Shown in pieces: positions 17,846 to 26,893 of a DNA stretch of 51,702 nt; position 1 is the first letter of the stretch, and the number at the start of each line of letters is the position of its first letter. The stretch comes from Candidatus Gastranaerophilales bacterium. Its GTDB lineage: Bacteria > Cyanobacteriota > Vampirovibrionia > Gastranaerophilales > Gastranaerophilaceae. The notes below the pieces were generated by a model. It ran no database searches. It had not been told where the DNA came from and saw nothing but the letters and a program-made list of their open reading frames with translations. The stretch is from the NCBI GenBank assembly GCA_944325105.1, contig CALUYW010000017.1, positions 1-51,702 of the forward strand, written 5' to 3'. A program made the translations under genes and the position numbers.

Positions 17846-20800
17846 ATGCAAAATATCGGACCCGTTGTTACGCCAAATAAAAGACAGCAAGAGTGTATCG
17901 ATTTAATTGACGGTTCGGTTATGGTTTTAGCGGGCCCGGGGACTGGGAAAACTTTTACCGTAATTGAGCGCATTAAAAATATGCTTTTGCAAGGTATCGA
18001 TGCATCTAAAATTCTCTGCCTTACATTTTCGGAAGCTGCAGCGTCTGAAATGAAAAAACGCCTGTACGACAAAATGGGGCAAGAGGCGTCAGGTGTTAAT
18101 ATCTATACTTATCATAGTTTTTGTTTTGAGGTTATGCAAAATAACCCTGATTTATTTGACGAATATTCCGGGTTTCAGATTATAAACGATACTGTTAAAA
18201 AATCCCTTATCAGGCAGTGTATAGAGGAACTTGATACGGTTTATTATAAAACTTCATCAGGTGATAAGTATCATTTTGCGGCTGAAATTTTAACAAGAAT
18301 TGATGATATCAAAAAAAATCTTTTATCAAAAGAGGAGTTTTTCTATAACCTTGAAAACCATCCTCAGTGGGGCGGCGCGCTTAGTGAGGTAAAACTAAAG
18401 GTCAAAAAGGCTCTTGATGAGGGCAAAAAAGTCTTAAAAAAAGATGAAAAATTAATAGCTGACCTGGAGAAAAAAATTAACCGCTCAAAAGAGTTATGGA
18501 GTTTTTATGAACTGTACAACAAAAAAATGAAAGAGGGCGGCTATATAGACTTTAACGACATGATATCTCTTGTGCTTGAAAAATTCAGCGACTCCCCCGC
18601 TTTTCTTGAGAGTGTTGCTCAAAATTATGATTATTATTTGGTTGATGAATATCAAGATACAAACGCTATGCAAAATAGCGTGATTTTTAATTTGATTGAT
18701 ATAAAATCACAAAAAAATATTTTTGTAGTGGGAGATGACGACCAGATTATTTTTGGTTTTCAGGGTGCTCAGACAGATAATATAGAAAAATTTCTAAAAA
18801 AGTATCCCGATACGAAAGTAATATGCCTTGAAGAGAATATGCGCTCAACTCAATCAATTCTTGATTTAAGCGAGCAGGTTGCAAAACAAGATTCAAACAG
18901 GTTGGAAAATAATCCCGAGTTTAAAAGTTATGGAATAAATAAACACCTTGTTGCAAAAAATGCTTCTTTGTTTGACAAAAACACAAAGCCAATTTTAAGA
19001 GTGTATGAGGATTTATCGCATGAATACTCATCAATTGCCGATGATATAGAAAAACTCATTAAAAACGACGGAGTCAAGCCAAGCGATATTGCAATTTTAG
19101 CAAAGAAAAACAATGAACTTGAAGAGTTTTATGAACTTTTAAAGGCTAGGAATATACCATGTGAGCTAAAAGACGGTAAAAGTATTTTTTCTGTCAGGTC
19201 TTCAATTTTAACTTATTTTTATTTAAAAATGCTTTTAAATTCACAACTATATGCGGATAAAATCTTTCCGCTTCTTTTGTCTGAGCCGTTTTGTATAGAT
19301 ATAAACGATTATAATGATATCTTAGCTAATTCATATTTGCATAAACATCGGGATTTTATAGCTGATATTTATGATATGAAAGATAAGGAGTGGAAAAAGC
19401 CTGATAAGATAAATAAATTTATCTCGGATTATGAGTATCTGCTTGAGGCTAAAAGCTCTCTAAACCTTTATAGGTTGGTACTTGATGTAATAAATAAAAC
19501 AGGTATTCTTGATTATTTCCTAAATTCTCCTGCAGATATTGAAGAAAACATCTCTGCTCTTAAAAAAATTGCTGATGAGGCAAGGGAATTTTATACTGCA
19601 AATAAATCTGCCACACTTCAGGATTTTGTCGAATACTTGGATGATGCATTTGAAAACGGCTCTGCAATACTTTGTGCAAAGTCTCCAGTTAAACAAAATG
19701 CGGTTAAGTTAATCACCCTGCACTCTTCAAAAGGTAGAGAGTTCGAGTATGTTTTTATACCATCTCTTGAGCAATATGGTTGGGAGCGTACCAAAGATGA
19801 TACCATAACTCCAAAAATCCCTCTGTCGAAAGTTATAACAGAAGAGCAAAAAGAAATTCTAAAGGACTCTGAAAAAATAAGACTGCTTTTTGTTGGTATT
19901 ACAAGAGCTAAGCATAAGTTGTTTTTAAGTGTTCCAAGATTTGTCGGTGATAAAGAAAGACGGCTCACAAAATATATAGAGTTTATTGATGAAAAATATC
20001 TCGAGAAACAAGAAATTTCATATAATAGCGAAAACTATGTATCTGAGCTTGTTCGTTCAATTAAATATGAGCATGACTACAAGAGCGATTTTCAAAACTT
20101 TATCCGCTCTTCTTTTGAATCTCTATCAATAAGCCCAAGCATGCTAAACACTTACCTTGGCTGCCCGAGGCAGTTTTTGTACGGATATATTTTAAGACTT
20201 AATTCAAGAAACTCGGTAAATGACTTACTGAGCTATGGTAATGTTGTGCACAAGTCTATAGAGAATTTTTCCAAAAAGTCTAAAATGCAGGGAAGTTATT
20301 TAACCTTAGATGAACTAATAGAGGATTTTAAGCTGCAAATGTCAAAAAACCCTTTTTCGGATAGAAGTACGAGAAAGGCATACCTTGAAAAAGGTGAAGA
20401 AAATCTTAAGGTATTTTATAATCAGCTTATTTTAACACCTATAGGCAATATATTCAGTACCGAGCTTAATATTGAATCATCCCTAAATAGTGAAATAAAA
20501 ATAAACGGCAAGATTGACCGTCTGGAAAAAAATGAAAAAGGGGAGTTTATTATAAAAGATTTTAAAACAGGTGCCGCAAAAACTCCAAGTTCAATTAAAG
20601 AGGGCGGGGCTTATGAGCACTACCTTAATCAGCTAAGATTTTACAAGTACCTTGTGGAGAAAAAATTTGATAAAAAAGTTGCATCTTCTCAACTTGTATA
20701 TGTTGAGGATTGTGATAAAAACTTCACTTACAATATGGATGAGAGTGACAATGTTGCAATAGAAAATAAAATAAAAGAGGTGTACGCAAATATTGCAGCA

Positions 20801-20881
20801 CAAAACTTTGAACCCAAGCCTGATAAAAATAACTGTAAGCGCTGCGATTACAGGGATATGTGCAGCCTTAATCTGCTTTAA
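17846..20881 (+). CDS. UvrD-type DNA helicase fused to a Fe-S PD-(D/E)XK nuclease
   Basis: The 1011-aa protein has SF1A helicase motifs: Walker A 'LAGPGTGKT' (G30-T36), 'YTYHSFC', DEYQDT (D267-), 'VVGDDDQIIFGFQGA' and 'TLHSSKGREFEYVF...LLFVGITRAKHKLF'. From about residue 760 there is a RecB/AddB-like nuclease with 'LGCPRQFLYGY' (C773), 'GNVVHKSIENF', 'GKIDRLE', 'IKDFKTG' and a C-terminal Cys trio (C997, C1000, C1006). With C773 these make an AddB/Cas4-type [4Fe-4S] clamp. By family logic it resects or repairs double-strand ends as one chain. The tail overlaps the convergent YhcH gene by 14 nt. It is distinct from two-subunit AddAB/RecBCD. Confidence 0.9.
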   Translation: MQNIGPVVTPNKRQQECIDLIDGSVMVLAGPGTGKTFTVIERIKNMLLQGIDASKILCLTFSEAAASEMKKRLYDKMGQEASGVNIYTYHSFCFEVMQNNPDLFDEYSGFQIINDTVKKSLIRQCIEELDTVYYKTSSGDKYHFAAEILTRIDDIKKNLLSKEEFFYNLENHPQWGGALSEVKLKVKKALDEGKKVLKKDEKLIADLEKKINRSKELWSFYELYNKKMKEGGYIDFNDMISLVLEKFSDSPAFLESVAQNYDYYLVDEYQDTNAMQNSVIFNLIDIKSQKNIFVVGDDDQIIFGFQGAQTDNIEKFLKKYPDTKVICLEENMRSTQSILDLSEQVAKQDSNRLENNPEFKSYGINKHLVAKNASLFDKNTKPILRVYEDLSHEYSSIADDIEKLIKNDGVKPSDIAILAKKNNELEEFYELLKARNIPCELKDGKSIFSVRSSILTYFYLKMLLNSQLYADKIFPLLLSEPFCIDINDYNDILANSYLHKHRDFIADIYDMKDKEWKKPDKINKFISDYEYLLEAKSSLNLYRLVLDVINKTGILDYFLNSPADIEENISALKKIADEAREFYTANKSATLQDFVEYLDDAFENGSAILCAKSPVKQNAVKLITLHSSKGREFEYVFIPSLEQYGWERTKDDTITPKIPLSKVITEEQKEILKDSEKIRLLFVGITRAKHKLFLSVPRFVGDKERRLTKYIEFIDEKYLEKQEISYNSENYVSELVRSIKYEHDYKSDFQNFIRSSFESLSISPSMLNTYLGCPRQFLYGYILRLNSRNSVNDLLSYGNVVHKSIENFSKKSKMQGSYLTLDELIEDFKLQMSKNPFSDRSTRKAYLEKGEENLKVFYNQLILTPIGNIFSTELNIESSLNSEIKINGKIDRLEKNEKGEFIIKDFKTGAAKTPSSIKEGGAYEHYLNQLRFYKYLVEKKFDKKVASSQLVYVEDCDKNFTYNMDESDNVAIENKIKEVYANIAAQNFEPKPDKNNCKRCDYRDMCSLNLL

Positions 20882-21335
20882 TTTTTACTATTACTTTTTT
20901 AATGTTTTCACATCCGTCATTACAGCTTAGCATTGGAGCATGGGCATCTTGAGGGAAAAATATTGCAAAGTCGCCGCTTCTTACATTAATAACATTTGGG
21001 CAAAGTGCATCTTCTTTTAATTTTAAAAACTCAACGTCTTTTTCTTTATCATAGGGTATATCTTCTAGGAAATTATCAATAAGAGAAAAATCCATTCTCT
21101 CATTGCCCAAAATAACATACTGTATGTCTATATAGTCCCTGTGTGCTTCAAATTTTGCCATATGTGGGAGTTTTGTTTCAAGCTCCTGTACATTTGCAAA
21201 TATCCCCTCTTCTATTTCATATCTACCTGCAGGCATGGATTTTAAGTCGTTATTTATTATAAATTCAAAACCTTTTTTAATTTTATCGCCTAAACCGTAG
21301 TATTTGCTTGCGTTTTCAATATTATCAAAAATCAT
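20868..21335 (-). CDS. YhcH/YjgK/YiaL family protein
   Basis: This 155-aa cupin-like protein starts 'MIFDNIENASKYYGLGDKI' and has 'HRDYIDIQYVILGNERMD' and 'PQDAHAPML', with the conserved His and Glu of the family (YhcH, EbgC). Members are linked to sugar or sialic-acid metabolism and to biofilm phenotypes. No sugar catabolic genes are next to it here. GAGGT precedes the ATG. It follows the GT2 gene by 8 nt, so the two are one transcription unit. Confidence 0.85.
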   Translation of the reverse strand: MIFDNIENASKYYGLGDKIKKGFEFIINNDLKSMPAGRYEIEEGIFANVQELETKLPHMAKFEAHRDYIDIQYVILGNERMDFSLIDNFLEDIPYDKEKDVEFLKLKEDALCPNVINVRSGDFAIFFPQDAHAPMLSCNDGCENIKKVIVKIKAD

Positions 21336-21343
21336 AATTACCT

Positions 21344-22135
21344 CTAGTATTTTAAATCTTTATTGTTTTGAACAAATTCGTATTCATAAAGCTTTGCCCA
21401 TTGCAAAAATTTGTAATACGCCATAATAACGGCAAAGATGAAGCCGTGTATACCGTCTTTGTAGCCGCCTTTCATAATATAGAGTTTAAAAAATTCATAC
21501 GGCGGGCGCAAAATGAGCTTGGAGAGTTTGAATTTTTTATTTTTCATTAAAAATCTTTTCAGCTCAAAGTCTGTATAGTTGTTTAACCTTACTCCAAAAT
21601 GGTTAAGAGAAGGTATATGATAGTGAATGAGTGCTACATTTGGCAACTTGCCCTTTTTATTTATCCAAAAATCTTTACCCTCGCGCGTTACGGGCATTTT
21701 GTGTATTTCATTTGTATAATAGCAATTACCTCTTTTCCAAAATCTTTTTATGCCTGATTGACGCCAAGAGTGGACATGTTTGCCTAAAAGATAGGTTTCT
21801 CTTGGAATATAGCAGGCGTTTCTGTTTTTCTTCGGGTTGTTTGCGTACTCTCTTAAATATTTCCAAAGCTCGGGGGTTACAATTTCATCGGCATCAAGAA
21901 CAAGTATCCAATCGCCGCTTGCCTGCTCCATTGCCCAGTTTCTTGCAAGTTCAACAATTCCTGTGCGTTCATGGTAGAAGATTTTGCACTTGTGCCTTTG
22001 AGCTATTTCTATTGTTTCATCTTCAGAGTGCATATCACAGATGATTATCTCGTCAGCGTCTTTTACGCTTTCAAGAACATCATCTAAAAGTCTTTGAGCG
22101 TTTAGCGTGTTTATAACGACAGAAATTGTAGCCAT
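21344..22135 (-). CDS. Family 2 glycosyltransferase (WaaE/KdtX-like)
   Basis: The 263-aa GT-A fold protein starts 'ATISVVINTLNAQRLLDDVL'. It has 'DEIIICDMHSEDET', 'ARNWAMEQASGDWILVLDADE' (DxD motif DAD) and the C-terminal signature of the LPS-core WaaE-like branch ('RETYLLGKHVHSWRQSGIKR', then an amphipathic helix with 'PPYEFFKLYIMKGGYKDGIHG'). It probably adds a sugar to a lipid-linked glycan at the inner membrane face. It is first in an operon with the YhcH gene. The sugar and acceptor are unknown. Confidence 0.88.
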   Translation of the reverse strand: MATISVVINTLNAQRLLDDVLESVKDADEIIICDMHSEDETIEIAQRHKCKIFYHERTGIVELARNWAMEQASGDWILVLDADEIVTPELWKYLREYANNPKKNRNACYIPRETYLLGKHVHSWRQSGIKRFWKRGNCYYTNEIHKMPVTREGKDFWINKKGKLPNVALIHYHIPSLNHFGVRLNNYTDFELKRFLMKNKKFKLSKLILRPPYEFFKLYIMKGGYKDGIHGFIFAVIMAYYKFLQWAKLYEYEFVQNNKDLKY

Positions 22136-22187
22136 ATTCTTAAAACTCCTTGTAATAAGGAAATTGTAATACAGCTTAAACTAAATC

Positions 22188-23876
22188 TCAAGACTTAAGG
22201 TATTTTGACTGAGGTGTTGTATCTTTTGTTTGAATATTTTCGCTATAGTCAACGTAATTTCTTACATCTTCAAGTTCTTTAAGTGCAAGCATATCCGCAA
22301 CGCGAGATGCGTTTTTTTGTTCCTTTGTAATAAAGACATTGGCCAGAACAATCGGAATAAAGGTAGCGATACCTGATATTCCTGCTCTTTTAAAAATAGG
22401 TGTTTCGGAGTTTATATTTTTTAGACTTTTTGTAATGGTTGCAATTGGTATAATGCTTGCAAAAAGACTTACTATGCTTAGCGCCGCTTCGCCCACAAGT
22501 TCAGTACTTTCTGAATATTTTTGGGATTTATCGTCAACTGCGTTGAATGTCTTAAATACATTGTTTTGCAGTTGTTTTGCTCTTTTTTCCTGCTCGGGAG
22601 TTAGTTCTATTTGCTCCTGAGCAAGGCGTTTTTGTTTTTCTTTTATATTATTTTCTTTTATATATTGTTTGTATTCCTTGTGGTCTTTTAGCGCCTGAGG
22701 GATAAATTTGAATATGTTGAGCACTTTTTGAGTACTTTTATGCTTGCTGCCATCTTCATTTTTTGCTTTTTCATCATCAACATAGTATAGTTTTTCAGGA
22801 TTATTTAAGAAATCCTGCTTAACTTTAAAGCGTGCAACTCTTGAGCCGTCTTTTTGAAGTTTTACGCCAATTAGAGAAAGTGCGCAAGTGGCTGCTATAC
22901 CGATTCCAAATGGCAGGGCTTTTTTTATGATAGGGTTTTTAAAGTTTATATTTTTTACTATTTTATTTGTAATAAAACCCAACAAGCCTCCGCTACCAAT
23001 AGCCAGAGTTGATATTGTACTTGTTGCAAGCTCTATGTTTTCTGCGTAGTCTTGTGATGCTATATCAATTTTTTCTACAACATTTGCAATTAATTGCTGG
23101 TCTTTTTTTGCTTCAAGTAAATCTTTTTCGCTAACTTCTACCGTGTCAAATTTTGCTTTGTCATTTTGGAGTTTTTTGTTAAATTCTTCTTTGCTTTTTT
23201 CGTATTCTTTATTTTTTGCTGCAAGATTTTTTATTGAATTGAGCAGTGACCTTAGTCCGCCAACATGTGCAATTGCTTTTTTGGCATCCTTTTCTTCTAT
23301 CTTAATGGTTTTTGATATTTCATCTCTTTTTGTCTCTTGTTCATCATTTAGTACGGCAAACTGCTTTATGGATGCTAAGTCCTTATTCATTGCTTCATGG
23401 CGACCTATTCTTGAGGCTTCAATTTCTTTTTTTGTTCCCCAAACATACGCACCAAACATTGCAGGCATGGATAAAATTACTCCTATTGCTGTTGCAAGAC
23501 CCATGCCAAGAGTATTTTTTTCTATATTTTTTTGTTTTGATATGGTGTCAAGTATCTTGCCTGTTTTCTTATTTAACATTAATAAGCACCCGAGACCAAA
23601 CCCGATACTTGAAGAAATACTTGCAATCGTTGATATTACAGGTTGTGTCAGCATTTCTGTTTCTTCGGCTCGGCTTTGCGAATATTCATCCATGATATCA
23701 ACGGCATTTAATACTGCTTTTGCTCGTTTAATGTTGTTTTGTTTTTGCTCTTCACTAATCCCATATTTTTCAATATAAGCAAGTCTTTTTGCCTCTTTTT
23801 CATCTTGAGCATTTTTCCAAGACTTGTAAGAGGGTTTGTTTTTCCTGTAGTCAATATAGTTGGTAAGAGCTTCCAT
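22188..23876 (-). CDS. Unknown membrane protein with three internal repeats
   Basis: I do not recognise this 562-aa protein. It contains three diverged copies of one module. Each has an acidic helix (residues 54-74 'AVLNAVDIMDEYSQSRAEET', 262-283 and 440-460, consensus nvvd.iD..sq.Yae.tEl), a Gly/Ser-rich transmembrane helix, a short basic loop, a second transmembrane helix, and a closing K.(A/G)SR(V/I) motif at 154, 344 and 523. Lys/Glu-rich cytosolic segments, probably coiled coil (170-260, 385-435), separate them. Six helices in total, with both ends cytosolic. The closing SR motif resembles 'SRxxSG' in the protein at 37923-39986. Function unknown. Confidence 0.8.
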   Translation of the reverse strand: MEALTNYIDYRKNKPSYKSWKNAQDEKEAKRLAYIEKYGISEEQKQNNIKRAKAVLNAVDIMDEYSQSRAEETEMLTQPVISTIASISSSIGFGLGCLLMLNKKTGKILDTISKQKNIEKNTLGMGLATAIGVILSMPAMFGAYVWGTKKEIEASRIGRHEAMNKDLASIKQFAVLNDEQETKRDEISKTIKIEEKDAKKAIAHVGGLRSLLNSIKNLAAKNKEYEKSKEEFNKKLQNDKAKFDTVEVSEKDLLEAKKDQQLIANVVEKIDIASQDYAENIELATSTISTLAIGSGGLLGFITNKIVKNINFKNPIIKKALPFGIGIAATCALSLIGVKLQKDGSRVARFKVKQDFLNNPEKLYYVDDEKAKNEDGSKHKSTQKVLNIFKFIPQALKDHKEYKQYIKENNIKEKQKRLAQEQIELTPEQEKRAKQLQNNVFKTFNAVDDKSQKYSESTELVGEAALSIVSLFASIIPIATITKSLKNINSETPIFKRAGISGIATFIPIVLANVFITKEQKNASRVADMLALKELEDVRNYVDYSENIQTKDTTPQSKYLKS

Positions 23877-23966
23877 AGATAACCTTCTATAATAGATAAA
23901 AAAATAAATATAAAAAAATTGCTATTTTTCTTTTATCTTGTATACTTAGTTATGTAAGTTACTTTT

Positions 23967-24039
23967 GGGCTCGTAGCGCAGTTGGTAGCGCAGGAGACTC
24001 TTAATCTTTTGGTCGTGGGTTCGAGTCCCACCGGGCCCA
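23967..24039 (+). tRNA. tRNA-Lys (anticodon CTT)
   Basis: A 73-nt cloverleaf: acceptor GGGCTCG/CGGGCCC, D-stem GCGC/GCGC, anticodon stem GGAGA/TCTTT with loop CTCTTAA, T-stem GTGGG/CCCAC with TTCGAGT loop, discriminator A. CCA is not encoded. Unlike the Pro and CAT tRNAs, it has no fold-back repeat next to it. Confidence 0.95.
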
Positions 24040-24076
24040 TTTGTTTAAAGTAGCATTTGCACTTTGTGTTGTTTTT

Positions 24077-25040
24077 CTAAATTGTTGTATCTATGCCGCT
24101 TAGAAATAATTTTTTGCTATTTCTGTAAAAGATTCTATTTGTTAGCTTGTTTGCCTCTTCTTTGAAATTCTCTTCTATTGCCTGTTTTATATCTCTGAGA
24201 TTGTTTTCGTAGGCGTTTTTTTGTTTTAACGCTCTTTCTCCAAAAATTCCCAGTGGTGCGTCTGTTCCAAATAACAAGCGCTCAGTTTTGTCTCCTTGTG
24301 ATGTGTTTAGCAGTCTTTTAATAATTTCAACGATAGTTGGCTTTAGCGGATTGTCAAAGTCTACCCATGCCAAGTCGGCATAAAGTCTTGCATCACCGTT
24401 TTCTATTGAGCTTATGAGTGTATTTATTGCAACTTCATTGGCTTCTTTTCCGCCAAGTCCCATGTGTCCTAGTATCACAGGGATTTGTGGAAATTTTCTT
24501 GCTGTTTCATATATTAAATCAGGGTCAGATACTCCGTTTCTTACAATGTTGCCATTTGTATCTGTTATAACTTCGCTATGAAACAAGCATGGTTTTTTAT
24601 ATTTTTGAGCCAGTTGCATATAGGGTAAGTACTTGATATCATTTGCGGGTAAATTAAGGCAGGCGGGGTGAAATTTTAATCCTCTGATTGTATTTGGATA
24701 TTTTTTTAATAGCAACTCTATATTGTCTGCGCATCCGACTCCGGGTTGGCATACGACGAGCGGAAGTAGCCTGTTGTCTTTCAAGCATTTTCTTAATAGT
24801 ATTAAATTGCCTTGAATTTCATCTTTATATGGTGCTTTATTTTTGCCATTTATGATGCAATCCAGATTGGATATAATTACTCTATCAAGTTTGTCTTTGC
24901 CGTCATTTAATCTTTTGTCAAAAAAAAGCCAAAATGTCTTCCGTTGAAAATTTGTCGTTTATCCATTTGCCGCAGTGTACGTGCGAATCTATGATTTTCC
25001 CTTCAAAATTAAATTGTGGCGAGTTGTTTTTTATAATCAT
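24077..25040 (-). pseudogene. Amidohydrolase-2 family gene broken by a -1/+1 frameshift at a T8 run
   Basis: Two reading frames add up to one metal-dependent amidohydrolase of about 320 aa. The 5' part (25040 to about 24928) encodes a start plus the metal-binding 'IIDSHVHCGKW' (HxH), then runs into TGA right after a run of eight T's (24920-24927 on the plus strand as A8). With seven T's the frame continues without a stop through 'FDKRLNDGKDKLDRVIISNL' into the remaining 235 aa, which hold 'GLKFHP', 'LFHSEV', 'VILGHMG' and 'LFGTDAPLG'. The break is either a real phase-variable or inactivating indel, transcriptional slippage, or a sequencing error. The rest of the gene is undamaged, which favours a recent or artificial change. 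Confidence 0.8.
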
Positions 25041-25106
25041 AGTCTTACTCTTTTGTTACTGTATTTTTAAAAAGCCTAAAAAAAATTTTTGCTCTTTAGA
25101 CTGCAA

Positions 25107-25140
25107 CAAAAAAAGAGCCAATAAAATGGCTCTTTTTTTA
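25107..25140 (-). terminator. Terminator downstream of tRNA(CAT)
   Basis: The inverted repeat AAAAAAAGAGCCA / TGGCTCTTTTTTT (25108-25120 and 25127-25139) lies 6 nt past the tRNA 3' end. It has T-runs on both strands, so it may work in both directions. Confidence 0.85.
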
Positions 25141-25145
25141 AAATC

Positions 25146-25225
<80 letters not shown>

Positions 25226-25226
<1 letters not shown>

Positions 25227-25254
25227 TTAAATTTTTTATTAACTAAGTGTGCAA
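25226..25254 (-). promoter_or_regulatory. Element-borne promoter for tRNA(CAT)
   Basis: On the minus strand TTGCAC (25254-25249) is followed after 17 nt by TTTAAA (25231-25226), 8 nt before the tRNA 5' end. Apart from one base at the repeat border it lies in element DNA, so integration appears to replace the tRNA promoter. Confidence 0.5.
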
Positions 25255-25523
25255 AAGTTAAAAAGCAGTCTTGACGGGCTGTTGCGCCCTCGCTTTTTTA
25301 ACTACATGATTAAAGTTATCAGAAAAAGACATGAAAATCAAGTGCAATTATGCAACAAATAATTGACTAAAAAACTCAAAATTTACCCAAAAACGACATA
25401 AAATTACACAAAAAATTACACAAAAAATTACACAAAATTTCAAGAATAGTAAGAAAAAATTAAAATTCAAGTGCAAAAAAATGCCAAAAAATTACACAAA
25501 AAAATTTTCCGTTAATTAAAACA
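25227..25523. other. Left arm of the element, non-coding, with integrase arm-type repeats
   Basis: There is no gene in this 297-nt AT-rich stretch. It holds a hairpin (AAAAAGC ... GGGC-tgttgc-GCCC ... GCTTTTTT, about 25260-25300) that could end the XRE transcript. It also has three ATTACAC copies at exact 12-bp spacing (25403, 25415, 25427) and a fourth at 25491. The same heptamer pair at 12-bp spacing occurs at 48023 and 48035 near the right end. Such repeated sites inside both ends are typical of arm-type binding sites of tyrosine integrases. Confidence 0.65.
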
Positions 25524-25865
25524 CTACTTATTAACATTCTTTAATAATTTTGCATACTCAAAAATTGCTTGAACAAACGCGTCATCACTCTTATTTATAA
25601 TATCTACCAGCTTTGTTCTTGCACTAGTGTCTATATTTACGCAACTATCCTGCTCAATAAAAAGCTCATATAACTCTACATTTAATTTTTCGGCAATTAA
25701 TGAAATACATTCAGAGCGAGGCAGATTTTTGCCTGTTTCAATATCGCTTAATCCTGAGGGTGAATATTCAATCATTTCAGAAAAAGCCTCTTGTGTATAT
25801 CCGAGTTTCTTTCTATACCTTATGATATTTTCGACAAGTATCTTCTTAACATCTTTATTATTCAT
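25524..25865 (-). CDS. XRE-family HTH regulator
   Basis: The 113-aa protein has an N-terminal Cro/CI-type HTH ('RKKLGYTQEAFSEMIEYSPSGLSDIETGK', residues 18-50) and a short C-terminal helical part that could dimerise. It is divergent from the SNase gene with a 56-nt gap. As a leftmost element gene of repressor type it may control lysogeny or cargo. A second XRE protein is encoded at 40690-41034; the two share the general 'LN(V).(P/E)YELF' segment after the HTH. Confidence 0.88.
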   Translation of the reverse strand: MNNKDVKKILVENIIRYRKKLGYTQEAFSEMIEYSPSGLSDIETGKNLPRSECISLIAEKLNVELYELFIEQDSCVNIDTSARTKLVDIINKSDDAFVQAIFEYAKLLKNVNK

Positions 25866-25921
25866 AGTGCCATGATATATTTATTTAATCTCTTATTTAA
25901 TCGACTATTTACCAATATTTA

Positions 25922-26320
25922 TTGACATATCCGTTATTATCAAAAAGTTTGCCAACCTATAAAGTTGAAAGCGTACTAGACGGCGAAACAGTACTTATAA
26001 GGGAAAATAAAGAAGATATTTATGTAAGGCTTATAAATATAGACTGTGACGAAACAAAGCCAATTTATAGAGCCTACAAACAAGCATACGAAACAAAAAG
26101 AACGATAGAAGATGTAATAAAAAGTGGAATAGCTGCAAAAGATTATTTATTGGATTTAGTAAATGAAAATCCAACAGGATATGTTGATATTGAATTTTTT
26201 GGTCTTGATAAATACGGAAGAAAGTTAGGAGTATTGTATAAAAATAACAAAAACTTAAATAACGAAATGTTAAAAAGTGGCTTTTGTGCGGTTTTTGAAT
26301 ACAATACAGTTAATGAGTAA
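25922..26320 (+). CDS. SNase-like (thermonuclease family) protein
   Basis: The 132-aa protein has the staphylococcal-nuclease OB-fold pattern: 'YKVESVLDGETVLI', 'VRLINIDCDETKP' (Arg and Asp/Glu of the active site), 'AKDYLLDLV', 'GLDKYGRKLGVLY' (second Arg) and 'LNNEMLKSGFCAVFEY'. It would cut DNA or RNA with Ca2+. There is no signal peptide, so it acts inside the cell or after lysis. The start is TTG 25922; no in-frame ATG is near the N-terminus and no clear ribosome binding site is visible, so the start is uncertain. It is divergent from the XRE regulator. Confidence 0.8.
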   Translation: MTYPLLSKSLPTYKVESVLDGETVLIRENKEDIYVRLINIDCDETKPIYRAYKQAYETKRTIEDVIKSGIAAKDYLLDLVNENPTGYVDIEFFGLDKYGRKLGVLYKNNKNLNNEMLKSGFCAVFEYNTVNE

Positions 26321-26342
26321 TTTCTTACCTCCATACATAGTA

Positions 26343-26370
26343 AAGCCCATACTTTTAAGTGTATGGGCTT
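26343..26370. terminator. Hairpin between convergent SNase and amidase genes
   Basis: AAGCCCATAC (26343-26352) pairs with GTATGGGCTT (26361-26370). It is symmetrical and sits between two gene ends, so it probably serves both. The U-tract is weak. Confidence 0.6.
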
Positions 26371-26382
26371 GAATTATAGTGT

Positions 26383-26877
26383 TTAAACATATTTTTTTAT
26401 ATTATTCCTTATGTAGTCGCCAACATTACTACATATAATATTTGGTTGTGAGGGAAGATAAACAATATCTATTTTACCCTTACTTATTGTATTGGGATTT
26501 TTTAATCCAAACTCGTAATGAGTTAAAATACAATTACTATTAATAGGTATAGAATATTTTTTTGAAAGTTGCGAGCAAAGTTTATATAACAAATTCAATT
26601 GCTCTTGCCTTATAGGATAATTTCCAACCTCAGTAATATTTTTGTAACCACCCATGGCACACAAAGATACACCTATACTTCCTGTGTTACCTCCGCCAGT
26701 GTGAGCTGCATATTTGCCGTCATAACAGTTTAAATTATCTTCAGGTTTAAACCTGCCGTTTACTTGGTATGCAGCATTATTTTTTGGATTAAATGCAATC
26801 AAATAATGGTAACAATTTTTTTCGTGTTCATTCGGCGTATAAGTGCCGGCAGTCCAATGGATAATAATTCTTTTCAT
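26383..26877 (-). CDS. N-acetylmuramoyl-L-alanine amidase (phage endolysin type)
   Basis: This 164-aa single-domain Amidase_2/PGRP enzyme starts 'MKRIIIHWTAGTYTP' (H7). It continues with 'YAAHTGGGNTGSIGVSLCAMGG' and 'ILTHYEFG' (H120) and ends with 'GKIDIVYLP' (D136). H7, H120 and D136 fit the zinc triad. It would cut between MurNAc and the stem peptide. It has no signal peptide and no wall-binding domain, so release would need a holin or another route; no holin-like small membrane protein is visible in the element. It lies 16 nt downstream of the terminase gene on the same strand. Confidence 0.88.
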   Translation of the reverse strand: MKRIIIHWTAGTYTPNEHEKNCYHYLIAFNPKNNAAYQVNGRFKPEDNLNCYDGKYAAHTGGGNTGSIGVSLCAMGGYKNITEVGNYPIRQEQLNLLYKLCSQLSKKYSIPINSNCILTHYEFGLKNPNTISKGKIDIVYLPSQPNIICSNVGDYIRNNIKKYV

Positions 26878-26893
26878 AATTTACTCCTTACTT

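Noticed and set aside
23143-23778. 211-aa ORF antisense to the three-repeat membrane protein
   Set aside because: Ser/Phe-rich composition is what the reverse strand of the Lys/Glu-rich gene would give; the sense gene has a clear repeat structure.
24900-24930. TGA read as a sense codon in the amidohydrolase
   Set aside because: Reading through gives another TGA a few codons later and loses the family sequence; a one-base shift restores the full protein. Other genes use TGA as stop normally.
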